24,225 nucleotides of DNA from JABWBR01 sp036741235. GTDB taxonomy: Bacteria > Bacteroidota > Bacteroidia > Chitinophagales > Saprospiraceae. Under the pieces are notes generated by a model, which was not told the DNA's origin, made no database searches, and saw nothing but the letters and a program-made list of their open reading frames with translations. Below are positions 1 to 7,128 of this stretch, piece after piece; within the stretch, counting starts at the first letter, position 1; each line of letters begins with the position of its first letter. Location of the stretch: NCBI GenBank assembly GCA_036741235.1, contig DAINSQ010000070.1:1-24225 (forward strand). Reading direction: 5' to 3'. The translations under genes and the position numbers were made by a program.

Positions 1-54
1 GTCTATACCCCCGTATACGATTTCGGGTAGGAAAAGTCTGATTTGTTTTAGCAC

Positions 55-132
55 GTTGTAGGTTGTAAGTTGTAAGTTTTGTTATAAAATGACAAAGATA
101 ACAACAAGACCTACAACCTACAACCTACAACT
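55..132. repeat. Long imperfect hairpin built from heptads at the 3' end of the COX1-like gene
   Basis: The left arm (55-85) carries GTTGTAGGTTGTAAG-type units. The right arm (99-132) carries their reverse complement (CTACAACCTACAAC). The two pair over about 30 bp with a few mismatches around a loop near 86-98. On the minus strand the array starts with the TAG stop codon (131-133) of the upstream gene. It probably acts as a transcription terminator or mRNA 3'-end stabiliser for the leftward operon. The terminator role is inferred from position and structure only. Nothing else is recognisable in 1-54. Confidence 0.6.
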
Positions 133-1336
133 ACTTCCTCACCACCAATAAAACCACGCCCACGGGAATCAGGACACTCGCGCCGAACAACATCTCGTAA
201 TAGCGGGGCATAAAGCCGATTTGGGCCCACAGCATAGTGCCCTGAAGAAACAGGAGCAATTCGCTAAGTAAAAAGCCGGCGACAAAAACTGCAAGTCCGG
301 CACGTATGATTGGCCGCTGGGGCAATAACGCGCCTTTGTTGATGGCCTGGGCCATAATAAAACACGAGATGACGCCCAGCAATACCAGGTGGATAAAGCC
401 GATCACATAATTCCTGATTGTATAGGCGATGGTAGCAATCTGGGGAATGGCCACTGCGCTTTGCACACCCACTTTGAGTAGCAGCCCAACTGCAGCTATT
501 GCAAAAAGGCCTTTTTCCCAGGGCCCCAGCAGCGCCCAAACCCTGGATGCCTGGGGGCGGTACAATGCAACCAGTACAACTATTGCGGCCAATTGGACCA
601 ATACGCCAATGCTATTTACCCAAAAGACAATTGGCTTAGGATTCGACCAGGCTACCGCCAGTGCGTAGGTGGCAAAAGTAGAGACCATGATCAGTCCGTA
701 AAACCATCGCAACAGCCGCGGGTTAAAACGGATGTCCTCGTTTTCGCAGCGCCTGAAGAAAAGCGCCAATACCCCCAACAAAAACCAGCCGTTGAATTGA
801 AAGTGCAGGAAAAATTGCACGCACATATAATACAATGCACTGTGCTTCAGCTCAGTAAGAATAATTGGCCCAAGCAACCATAAACCGAGCGTAGACAACA
901 CCATAAACGCCAGCGAAGTTTTGGCGAGCAAAACGGAAAAAGGAACTTTGCCGCCTTCCGCCTTCATATCGCGCCAGAAACGCCAGACAAAACCATACGA
1001 TACCAGCACGTGGAGCGTAGAAAAAGCGATAGAGAAGCCGGCATAGCCTTGTATGGGAAAACTGACCAACATACCGACTACGCTGAATTGCGCCAGCCAG
1101 AACAAGCGCCGGTAAAGCGGCTGTTCAAGCGCAACAGGCGTTAGAAAGGCGTGCAAAAACAAATTGTACAACGCCAGGTAAACCCAGCCCAACATAGCTA
1201 CATGCGAGTGGGCGTGCAGTACGTTTTTGTACTTCATCCACTCCACCTCGTCAACAAAAGCATAACGCAATAACGAGCCTAATGCAGCCGCGATGAGCAG
1301 GTTTACAAGTGCTATTTGAAACCAACGAAGATTCAT
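131..1336 (-). CDS. Polytopic membrane protein, cytochrome c oxidase subunit I-like, of the nos locus
   Basis: This is a 401-residue, very hydrophobic protein with roughly eleven or twelve membrane segments and almost no soluble domain. An HAHSH cluster (His41, 43, 45) lies at the start of the second helix. Further intramembrane histidines occur in FLHFQFNGW (about residue 180) and in GFIHLVLLG near residue 316. These recall heme-ligating helices of heme-copper oxidase subunit I (cbb3/NorB) and NnrS, but the tandem HH copper-ligand motif of oxidases is not visible, so oxygen or NO reduction is unlikely. The start is the ATG at 1336, one base after the stop of the cytochrome c gene, so the two are almost certainly co-translated. 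Inference: it passes electrons from the quinone pool to the partner cytochrome and on to NosZ, or senses NO/copper. The family assignment is from general resemblance only. Confidence 0.6.
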   Translation of the reverse strand: MNLRWFQIALVNLLIAAALGSLLRYAFVDEVEWMKYKNVLHAHSHVAMLGWVYLALYNLFLHAFLTPVALEQPLYRRLFWLAQFSVVGMLVSFPIQGYAGFSIAFSTLHVLVSYGFVWRFWRDMKAEGGKVPFSVLLAKTSLAFMVLSTLGLWLLGPIILTELKHSALYYMCVQFFLHFQFNGWFLLGVLALFFRRCENEDIRFNPRLLRWFYGLIMVSTFATYALAVAWSNPKPIVFWVNSIGVLVQLAAIVVLVALYRPQASRVWALLGPWEKGLFAIAAVGLLLKVGVQSAVAIPQIATIAYTIRNYVIGFIHLVLLGVISCFIMAQAINKGALLPQRPIIRAGLAVFVAGFLLSELLLFLQGTMLWAQIGFMPRYYEMLFGASVLIPVGVVLLVVRK

Positions 1337-1337
1337 A

Positions 1338-1817
1338 CTACTTTTCGCCGTCGTTTGAACGCATGTATTCCAGAATATCGCGGGCTTCCGCTACCGATAC
1401 GTTCTGGTTAGGCATCCTGGTAAGACACTCTTCCAGCATTTTTTGCGCTTCGGGGTCTTGATCGAGCATCACATCCACATTGGTAATCATATTCATGATC
1501 CATTCCGGCTTACGGCGCTTGGTGATACCAGCCCAACCCGGCCCTACAACGCGCTCGTCGGTAAGTTTGTGGCAAGCGGCGCACTTCATATCATATATCC
1601 CCTGTCCTTTTGTTACCATATCCTGGTTGAGCGGGTTGGTGAGCTCTACATTTTTGATTTCGCCAATGCCGGTACCGTCGTTGGCTGCTGCCGGTTCTTC
1701 AGACAACATGCTCTTGGGGGCAGTTCCCGAAGAGGCTTCCTGTGATTGTTCGCCGCCGCCGCAGGCAAATACGCCGCCGACCAAAGCGGCTAAAACAAGG
1801 ATCTGTAATCGTTTCAT
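1338..1817 (-). CDS. c-type cytochrome lipoprotein, probable electron donor to NosZ
   Basis: This is a 159-residue small class I cytochrome c. The N-terminus is a lipoprotein signal (hydrophobic stretch ending VFAC, lipidated Cys19), followed by a flexible Ser/Ala/Glu-rich linker to about residue 60. The heme site is CAACH at 79-83. Met135 in the TRMPN segment is the likely distal ligand. The protein should be tethered to the outer face of a membrane with the heme domain in the periplasm. It is the first gene of a leftward pair with the COX1-like membrane protein. Monoheme cytochromes are common in clade II nos clusters, where they are proposed to reduce the CuA centre of NosZ, so that role is inferred from context. 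A -7 element and an inverted repeat lie upstream at 1891-1926. Confidence 0.85.
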   Translation of the reverse strand: MKRLQILVLAALVGGVFACGGGEQSQEASSGTAPKSMLSEEPAAANDGTGIGEIKNVELTNPLNQDMVTKGQGIYDMKCAACHKLTDERVVGPGWAGITKRRKPEWIMNMITNVDVMLDQDPEAQKMLEECLTRMPNQNVSVAEARDILEYMRSNDGEK

Positions 1818-1851
1818 TGTTTATGTTTTTGAATGTGAAAAGATATTTAGA

Positions 1852-1878
1852 ATTTCAGGATTATAAGATTTCAGGATT
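1852..1878. repeat. Short direct repeat ATTTCAGGATT x2
   Basis: The 11-bp unit ATTTCAGGATT occurs at 1852-1862 and 1868-1878, with ATAAG between. It lies in the leader between the predicted -7 box and the cytochrome c start. Function is unknown; it resembles the many short intergenic repeats elsewhere in this window. Confidence 0.5.
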
Positions 1879-1890
1879 TTCGAGGTAATA

Positions 1891-1926
1891 CAAATGTAAT
1901 TATTTGATAATAAATAAATTACATTT
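1891..1926 (-). promoter_or_regulatory. Promoter -7 box and 10-bp inverted repeat for the cytochrome c operon
   Basis: Read leftwards, 1891-1898 is TACATTTG, a perfect match to the Bacteroidota -7 consensus TAnnTTTG, placing transcription start near 1884 and giving a leader of about 67 nt. The box overlaps one arm of a perfect 10-bp inverted repeat: AAATGTAATT at 1892-1901 and AATTACATTT at 1917-1926, with a 15-nt spacer. A repressor or activator dimer bound there would cover the core promoter. No -33 TTTG is seen at the usual distance. The rest of the 230-bp gap 1818-2047 shows nothing convincing. Confidence 0.5.
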
Positions 1927-2047
1927 AACTCCGCTTCATTTCAAACACACCAATCCCACAGCGCGGAGAATGGCAATTCCCCTACCCTACTTATTGAGCG
2001 TAGTTATAGCTGTGTTGTATTGTTGTGTTTTTTGGCTTTCAAAGGGG

Positions 2048-2473
2048 TTAAATCGTAAATTCCCGGTCGGCGACTTGTGCCGCCAGATCTTTTATCGTTT
2101 GCCCGGTGAGCATATTCATCAAACCCTCCCGGTATACCAGGGCCTGGTCGTGTAATGGGCAGGGATTAGCCGAAGAACACACCGGCAACCCCAGAATACA
2201 CGAGCTAAAAATATCGGGGCCGTCAATACTCTCCACCACTTTTCGCATCGAAGCGCTTTTATCTTTTTCGCTTAAATAAAACCCCCCGGAAGGTCCCTTG
2301 GTGGATGAGATCAGCCCGTGTCTCGAAAGCTGCTGCAATATCTTGGCCAAAAACGGCCCGGGTACATCAAGCGCTTCCGCTACTTCCTTCACCCCAATCT
2401 TGTGGCCCTCATCCGAATAAGTGGCCAGGTAGATCACCGCCCTGATGGCGTATTTGCACGATTTCGAGAACAT
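2048..2473 (-). CDS. Rrf2-family transcriptional regulator (IscR/NsrR-like, Fe-S or NO sensing)
   Basis: This 141-residue protein has the typical Rrf2 length. The N-terminus is a winged helix-turn-helix: recognition region about 28-49 (VKEVAEALDVPGPFLAKILQQ) and wing KGPSGGFYL at 59-67. Three cysteines at 92, 99 and 105, followed by His108 (C-x6-C-x5-C-PLH), match the cluster-binding segment of IscR and NsrR, so a [2Fe-2S] or [4Fe-4S] sensor is expected. The first spacing (x6) is one residue longer than in classical IscR. It is transcribed divergently from nosZ, and palindromes lie next to both starts, which suggests control of its own gene and of the nos operon in response to NO or redox state. 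Whether it is NsrR proper cannot be decided here. Confidence 0.85.
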   Translation of the reverse strand: MFSKSCKYAIRAVIYLATYSDEGHKIGVKEVAEALDVPGPFLAKILQQLSRHGLISSTKGPSGGFYLSEKDKSASMRKVVESIDGPDIFSSCILGLPVCSSANPCPLHDQALVYREGLMNMLTGQTIKDLAAQVADREFTI

Positions 2474-2489
2474 AGGATCAAATAATGGA

Positions 2490-2515
2490 CAAATTTAGGA
2501 TAAAAATATCTTTTT
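2490..2515 (-). promoter_or_regulatory. rrf2 promoter -7 box with overlapping degenerate operator
   Basis: On the minus strand 2490-2497 reads TAAATTTG, a full match to TAnnTTTG, about 17 nt before the rrf2 ATG. At 2494-2515 the sequence has GAT-N6-ATCTTTTT. It shares the whole right arm and the 6-nt spacing with the perfect palindrome in front of nosZ (2653-2674), but has a degenerate left arm. This looks like a weaker site for the same regulator, consistent with autoregulation. Confidence 0.5.
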
Positions 2516-2522
2516 TTCTTTT

Positions 2523-2550
2523 TTTGGGGTGAAATTTTTTTCAACCCAAA
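2523..2550. promoter_or_regulatory. 12-bp inverted repeat in the rrf2/nosZ divergent region
   Basis: TTTGGGGTGAAA (2523-2534) and TTTCAACCCAAA (2539-2550) are complementary except at one position and are separated by TTTT. It can form a hairpin or be a dimeric protein site, lying between the rrf2 promoter and the FNR-like boxes. Its role is unknown. Confidence 0.45.
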
Positions 2551-2577
2551 TTTTTTAACCAATTTGCAGGTCAATTC

Positions 2578-2614
2578 ATGACAAAAATCAACCGCAGCAA
2601 TTGATAAATGTCAG
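2578..2614 (+). promoter_or_regulatory. Two tandem CRP/FNR-like boxes upstream of nosZ
   Basis: The FNR consensus is TTGAT-N4-ATCAA. At 2578-2591 the sequence is ATGAC-AAAA-ATCAA (8 of 10 matches). At 2601-2614 it is TTGAT-AAAT-GTCAG (8 of 10). Their centres are 23 bp apart. The downstream box lies about 42 bp before the predicted nosZ start of transcription, the classical class II activator position. A CRP/FNR-family NO or low-oxygen activator would fit a denitrification operon. No such gene is in the window, so this is a motif-level prediction. Confidence 0.4.
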
Positions 2615-2636
2615 GGGCGTAACAACGCCAAATGTC

Positions 2637-2674
2637 TTTCTTTGCATTTATAAAAAAGATATAAACATCTTTTT
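2637..2674 (+). promoter_or_regulatory. nosZ promoter -7-like box and adjacent perfect palindrome
   Basis: TTTCTTTG at 2637-2644 matches TAnnTTTG at all but one position and would start transcription near 2650, leaving a leader of about 90 nt. Immediately after it lies a perfect palindrome AAAAAGAT-N6-ATCTTTTT (arms 2653-2660 and 2667-2674). A repressor bound there would block promoter clearance. The AAGAT/ATCTT ends recall NsrR-type operators, though the spacing differs. It is the best candidate operator for the divergent Rrf2 protein. Confidence 0.5.
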
Positions 2675-2739
2675 ATCTTAATAATCCCGACAAGCGAAAA
2701 ACGCAACCATATTATTTTACAATAACCTAATCTTTTGCC

Positions 2740-4719
2740 ATGAAAAGCTCCTTATTATTAAAGACAATTGGCGCAATGGCCCTGTTACTGGCCCTCAACG
2801 CAATATTGCCGGGATGTGGAAAGCCCACCAGCACCGGCGGCGCACTGGGCGACGACGCCGCTTCGCAGGTATACGTTGCGCCAGGTCAACTTGACGAATT
2901 TTACTTATTTGCATCGGGAGGTTTTAGCGGCCAGATCGGCGTATACGGCCTGCCTTCGGGGCGTTTGCTGCGTCAAATACCAGTATTTAGCGTTGACGCA
3001 GAAAAAGGATACGGCTTCAATGAAGAAACCAAACCCATGCTCAACACCTCTTATGGTTTTGTACCCTGGGACGACGCCCACCACCCCGAGTTATCGCAGA
3101 CCAACGGCCAGACCGACGGGCGCTGGATTTTCATCAACGGCAACAATACGCCGCGTATCGCCCGCATCGACCTGAGCACCTTTGAAACCGCCGAAATCAT
3201 TGAAATCCCCAACTCAGGGGGCAACCACAGCTCGCCGTTTACTACTGAAAATACCGAATACGTGGTAGCCGGCACCCGTTTCAGTGTGCCTTATCCGCAA
3301 AAAGACGTGGCCATCAATACTTATGCTGAAAACTTCAAGGGTACGCTTTCCTTTATCAGCGTAGAGCCCAATTCCGGCCGCATGGACATAGCCTTCCAGG
3401 TTTTGCTGCCCGCATTCGACTACGACCTGGCGCACTCCGGCAAGGGCAACTCTCACGGCTGGACCTTCTTTACCTCCTACAATACCGAACAGGCCAGCAC
3501 GCTGATGGAAGTTAACGCTTCCAAAAACGACAAAGACTACATAGCAGCCGTCAACTGGAAAAAGGCCGAAGAATACGTCAAAGCAGGCAAAGCCCGCGAA
3601 ATACCGGCCAACTACGCCCACAACGTATACGACGAAAGCACGCACACCGGTACTTCCACGATGAAGAAAACCGTAAAAGTGCTGCTCCCGTCGGAATGCC
3701 CCGGCCTGGTATACTTCCTGCCCACGCCCAAGTCGCCCCACGGCGTCGACGTAGACCCCACCGGCGAATACATCGTAGGCAGCGGCAAATTGGCTGCCGA
3801 CCTGACCGTGCACTCGTTCACCAAAATGATGGCCGCCATTAAAAAGCAAGCCTTTGACGGCGAAGTAGACGGCGTGCCCATCCTCAAATACGAAGAAGTA
3901 GTAGGCGGCGTGGTTACAAAACCCGGCCTTGGCCCCTTGCACACCGAATTTGACGGCAAAGGCTACGGCTATACCACCTTCTTTATCTCTTCGGAAGTAG
4001 TGAAGTGGAAACTCGGCACCTGGGAAGTTGTAGACCGCCAGCCCACGTTCTACTCGGTAGGCCACTTGTGTATCCCCGGCGGCGACTCCAAAAACCCCGA
4101 CGGCAAATACCTCGTAGCGCTTAACAAGATCACCAAAGACCGCTACCTGCCCACCGGCCCCGAGCTCACGCAATCGGCGCAGCTTTACGACATCTCCGGC
4201 GACAAGATGAAGATGATCCTTGACTTCCCGACCATCGGCGAACCTCACTATGCCCAGGCTATTCCGGCTTCGCGTATCGTTGAGCGCTCGAAGAAATTCT
4301 ACAAAATCGAGGAGAACAAACACCCCTACCGCGCTTTGGGTGAAAAAGAAACCAAAGTAGTGCGCGAAGGCAATGTAGTACGCGTTTACATGACCACCAT
4401 CCGTAGTCACTTTGCTCCCGACAACATCGAAGGTGTAAAAGTCGGCGACAAGGTTTATTTCCACGTGACCAACCTCGAGCAAGACTGGGACGTGCCGCAC
4501 GGATTTGCCGTTCAGGGCGCTACCAATGCCGAATTGTTGATCATGCCGGGCCAAACCGAAACGCTGCTCTGGGAGCCCAAACGCGAAGGCGTATTCCCGT
4601 TCTACTGCACCGACTTCTGCTCGGCCCTCCACCAGGAAATGCAGGGTTACATCAGGGTATCGGCAGCCAACTCCAATACGCCGCTAAAATGGGGCCTAAA
4701 CGTTAAAGATCCGTCTTAA
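2740..4719 (+). CDS. nosZ: Nitrous-oxide reductase, clade II, probably membrane-anchored
   Basis: This 659-residue enzyme reduces N2O to N2 in the periplasm. Residues 1-26 are a Sec-type signal, not a Tat twin-arginine signal, which is the hallmark of clade II. It ends in LPGC, so Cys26 may be lipidated. The beta-propeller (about 40-540) carries the CuZ histidine motifs: WDDAHHPEL, GNHSSPF, LAHSGKGNSHGW, SPHGVD, GPLHTEF and EPHYAQ. The C-terminal cupredoxin domain has a complete CuA site: His587 (DVPHGF), Cys623, Cys627, His631 and Met634 in the C-x3-C-x3-H-x2-M arrangement. Length and all copper motifs are intact, so the enzyme should be active. It heads a rightward operon containing maturation genes. 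The ATG at 2740 directly starts the signal sequence. Confidence 0.97.
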   Translation: MKSSLLLKTIGAMALLLALNAILPGCGKPTSTGGALGDDAASQVYVAPGQLDEFYLFASGGFSGQIGVYGLPSGRLLRQIPVFSVDAEKGYGFNEETKPMLNTSYGFVPWDDAHHPELSQTNGQTDGRWIFINGNNTPRIARIDLSTFETAEIIEIPNSGGNHSSPFTTENTEYVVAGTRFSVPYPQKDVAINTYAENFKGTLSFISVEPNSGRMDIAFQVLLPAFDYDLAHSGKGNSHGWTFFTSYNTEQASTLMEVNASKNDKDYIAAVNWKKAEEYVKAGKAREIPANYAHNVYDESTHTGTSTMKKTVKVLLPSECPGLVYFLPTPKSPHGVDVDPTGEYIVGSGKLAADLTVHSFTKMMAAIKKQAFDGEVDGVPILKYEEVVGGVVTKPGLGPLHTEFDGKGYGYTTFFISSEVVKWKLGTWEVVDRQPTFYSVGHLCIPGGDSKNPDGKYLVALNKITKDRYLPTGPELTQSAQLYDISGDKMKMILDFPTIGEPHYAQAIPASRIVERSKKFYKIEENKHPYRALGEKETKVVREGNVVRVYMTTIRSHFAPDNIEGVKVGDKVYFHVTNLEQDWDVPHGFAVQGATNAELLIMPGQTETLLWEPKREGVFPFYCTDFCSALHQEMQGYIRVSAANSNTPLKWGLNVKDPS

Positions 4720-4771
4720 AATGCATAGCGACAGCGGTTTGTCCCCCCGCCTTTGAGCTATAATTACCCAC

Positions 4772-4812
4772 AAGGGCGCCTCACCGGTCCAACCGGCAGG
4801 TGGGGCCCCTTC
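4772..4812 (+). promoter_or_regulatory. GC-rich imperfect hairpin between nosZ and the next gene
   Basis: Within the 113-bp gap after nosZ, AAGGG (from 4772) pairs with CCCTT (to 4812), and an inner CCGG-TCCAA-CCGG stem-loop lies at 4784-4796 with partly paired sequence between. There is no long T-run, so it is more likely an mRNA-processing or partial-termination structure than a full terminator. It may keep nosZ transcripts more abundant than the accessory genes. Confidence 0.45.
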
Positions 4813-4832
4813 CTTTTCAAAAACAACTCGAC

Positions 4833-5414
4833 ATGAAATCGCTTCCCCGCCTCCTGATGTTCGTCGCCGCCTTAGCATTACTGGGACTGTTTCTTTTCCC
4901 GATGTGGAGTATTACGCTTTACGCTCCGCAATACCCCGACGGCGTTACCATGTACATCTGGATCAACAAATTGAGCGGCAGCACCGAGGGTACGCTTCAA
5001 AATATCAACATCCTCAACCACTATGTGGGCATGAAAATGATAGAACCTGAATCGATTCCCGAACTCAAGTATTTTCCCTATGTCATTTACGCCATGTCAG
5101 CGCTTGGGCTGCTGGTAGCTGTTATAAACAAAAAGAACCTATTTCTGGCCTGGACGATTCTGCTCGTAGTATTCTGTACAGCAGGCATCTACGATTTTTA
5201 CCTGTGGGAATACGACTACGGCCACAACCTCAGTCCTGACGCCCCCATCAGTATCCCGGGTATGGCTTATCAGCCTCCGTTGATCGGCAGGAAAGCCCTG
5301 CTCAACTTTATCGCTGATTCCTGGCCGCACATCGGCGGCGCTTTTGTCGGCGTTTCTATTGTAGCGGGTTTTGCAGCCTATTGGTTGAAAAAACGCGCTT
5401 TGCGACAAGCATAA
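4833..5414 (+). CDS. Conserved nos-cluster integral membrane protein (nosB position)
   Basis: This is a 193-residue protein with four predicted membrane segments (about 8-25, 77-95, 99-117 and 166-186). An extracytoplasmic stretch after the first helix is rich in aromatic residues and contains NINILNHYVGM. The ATG at 4833 is preferred over an in-frame upstream non-ATG start because it puts basic residues just before the first helix. It follows nosZ directly, the place held by nosB, the marker membrane gene of clade II nos clusters, but NosB identity cannot be proven without alignment. The loop histidine, methionines and acidic residues could bind copper or support electron transfer; that is inference. 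It is followed by nosL after 23 bp. Confidence 0.7.
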   Translation: MKSLPRLLMFVAALALLGLFLFPMWSITLYAPQYPDGVTMYIWINKLSGSTEGTLQNINILNHYVGMKMIEPESIPELKYFPYVIYAMSALGLLVAVINKKNLFLAWTILLVVFCTAGIYDFYLWEYDYGHNLSPDAPISIPGMAYQPPLIGRKALLNFIADSWPHIGGAFVGVSIVAGFAAYWLKKRALRQA

Positions 5415-5437
5415 TAAGTTATAAAAGGCATTATTTT

Positions 5438-5881
5438 ATGAAAAATGCGATCTTCATCCTAATGGGGATGGCGATGCTGGCCGGTTGCAAACCTGGCCCG
5501 CAACCCATCAACTACGGCTCCGATTTGTGCAACCATTGCCAGATGACGATAGTCGATCAGCAGCATGCTGCAGAGGCCGTAACCGACAAAGGCAAGGTGT
5601 TCAAATTTGACGCCGTGGAGTGTATGGTTAATTATGTCAACATACACCAGGATAAAAAATGGGCCATTTTGCTGGCCGCCGATTACAACCGGCCTGGCGA
5701 AATGACCGACGCCCGGCAGGCCGGCTACTTGATCAGCAAAGCCGTGCCCAGCCCGATGGGCGCTTTTTTGTCGGCTTTCGCCAATGCGGAGGAAGCCCAA
5801 AAGATGCAACAGGAAAAAGGCGGCGAGACCTACAATTGGTCGCAACTGCTGGAAAAATTGGGTCCCAAAGGCCCGCAATAA
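5438..5881 (+). CDS. nosL: NosL copper chaperone lipoprotein
   Basis: This 147-residue NosL-family protein delivers Cu(I) for assembly of the NosZ copper centres. The signal peptide ends LAGC with lipidated Cys17. The metal-binding motif DLCNHCQM gives Cys31, Cys34 and Met36, the typical CxxCxM copper site. The downstream segments KFDAVECMVNYV and VPSPMGAFLSAF are characteristic of the family. The ATG at 5438 starts the lipoprotein signal; an upstream in-frame extension overlapping the previous gene is not needed. It lies 23 bp after the membrane protein gene and 8 bp before nosD, clearly in the same transcript. Confidence 0.93.
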   Translation: MKNAIFILMGMAMLAGCKPGPQPINYGSDLCNHCQMTIVDQQHAAEAVTDKGKVFKFDAVECMVNYVNIHQDKKWAILLAADYNRPGEMTDARQAGYLISKAVPSPMGAFLSAFANAEEAQKMQQEKGGETYNWSQLLEKLGPKGPQ

Positions 5882-5889
5882 TTGACGTT

Positions 5890-7128
5890 ATGCGCCGGAT
5901 TTTTATTTTTTGCCTACTCCTGACCGCCCTGTGGCCTTATGCCGGCAACGCCCGCGTAATCGAGGTGTGCACTGACTGCGCGGTGAGCAGCATAACTCAG
6001 GCCGTAGCGTTGGCCCATGAGGGTGATACGATAATCGTACAACGCGCCATCTACCAGGAAAACAACATCAAAGTCGACAAATGTCTGACTTTGATCGGCC
6101 GGGGCTGGCCCGTGGTGGAAGGCGGCAACCAGTCCGAAGTTTTTTCCATTACAGCTCCCGGCGTGGAAATTGAGGGTTTTCAAATCCAAAATACGGGCAT
6201 CAGCCAATCGCAGGAAAGAGCGGGTATCCGCATCAAAAACACCACCGATTTCCGGGTGCGCCGCAACAGGCTGTTCAATACCTATTTCGGCATCTATCTC
6301 GAATATTCCCGCAACGGCATTATTGAAGATAATTATGTAAAAGGCGAGGCGGTGTCGGAAACCAATTCGGGCAACGCCGTTCATGCCTGGTATTGCAAGC
6401 AAATTACCGTGCGCGGCAACAGCGTTTACGGCCACCGCGACGGCATTTACTTCGAATTTGTCGACAGCAGTTGGATAAGCCGCAATTACAGTGAAGGCCA
6501 TGTTCGTTACGGCCTGCACTTCATGTTTTCAAACGACGACAAGTACATCGACAATACATTCCGGCGCAACGGCTCGGGTGTGGCGGTAATGTTTTCAAAA
6601 CGCATCGATATGATTGCCAATCATTTCGATTACAACTGGGGTACTGCGGCATACGGCCTGTTGCTCAAAGAAATCTACGACGCAACAATCGCGGGCAACC
6701 GTTTCGAGCGCAATACCATCGGTATTTTCATGGAGGGCGCCGCGCGCATCAACTACGAAGACAACACCTTTGCCAACAACGGCGTCACCCTCAAAATGAT
6801 GGGCGGCTGCCTGGCCAACCACTTTACCCGCAACTACTTTTTCAGCAACACCCTCGACCTGGTAGTAGAAGGCAATACCAACGACAACACCTTCGACGGC
6901 AACTACTGGAGCGAATACACGGGTTACGACCTCGACCGCAACGGCATAGGCGACGTGCCCCACCGACCGGTCAAACTGTTCGCCTACGTGATGCACCGCT
7001 GCCCCGAGTCGGTGGTACTGCTGCGCAGCTTTTTTGTAGATTTGCTCAACCTGTCGGAAAAAATCAGTCCGGCTTTTACGCCGGCCAATGTATTGGACAA
7101 CAAACCGCTAATGCGCCCTGTATCATGA
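5890..7128 (+). CDS. nosD: NosD periplasmic beta-helix copper-insertion protein
   Basis: This is a 412-residue NosD/CASH-type protein required with NosF and NosY for maturation of the CuZ centre. A Sec signal peptide covers about residues 1-20 (ending GNA). The rest consists of repeated short strands with N/D-G turns, such as NRLFNTYFGIYLEYSRNG, RNYSEGHVRYGLHFMFS and NTFDGNYWSEYTGYD, typical of a right-handed parallel beta-helix. A Cys pair near the mature N-terminus (VCTDC) is notable. The start is the ATG at 5890, 8 bp after nosL. The stop overlaps the nosF start in ATGA (7125-7128), so translation is coupled. Length is normal for the family. Confidence 0.95.
   Translation: MRRIFIFCLLLTALWPYAGNARVIEVCTDCAVSSITQAVALAHEGDTIIVQRAIYQENNIKVDKCLTLIGRGWPVVEGGNQSEVFSITAPGVEIEGFQIQNTGISQSQERAGIRIKNTTDFRVRRNRLFNTYFGIYLEYSRNGIIEDNYVKGEAVSETNSGNAVHAWYCKQITVRGNSVYGHRDGIYFEFVDSSWISRNYSEGHVRYGLHFMFSNDDKYIDNTFRRNGSGVAVMFSKRIDMIANHFDYNWGTAAYGLLLKEIYDATIAGNRFERNTIGIFMEGAARINYEDNTFANNGVTLKMMGGCLANHFTRNYFFSNTLDLVVEGNTNDNTFDGNYWSEYTGYDLDRNGIGDVPHRPVKLFAYVMHRCPESVVLLRSFFVDLLNLSEKISPAFTPANVLDNKPLMRPVS

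Noticed and set aside
1904..2155. 83-codon plus-strand frame starting before and running into the rrf2 3' end
   Set aside because: No good start, no promoter, overlaps the conserved Rrf2 gene antisense; the hydrophobic stretch looks accidental.
3214..4632. Very long (472-codon) open frame antisense to nosZ
   Set aside because: Mirror of a strongly codon-biased gene; the low-complexity V/F/G-rich translation matches no protein and nosZ is certain.
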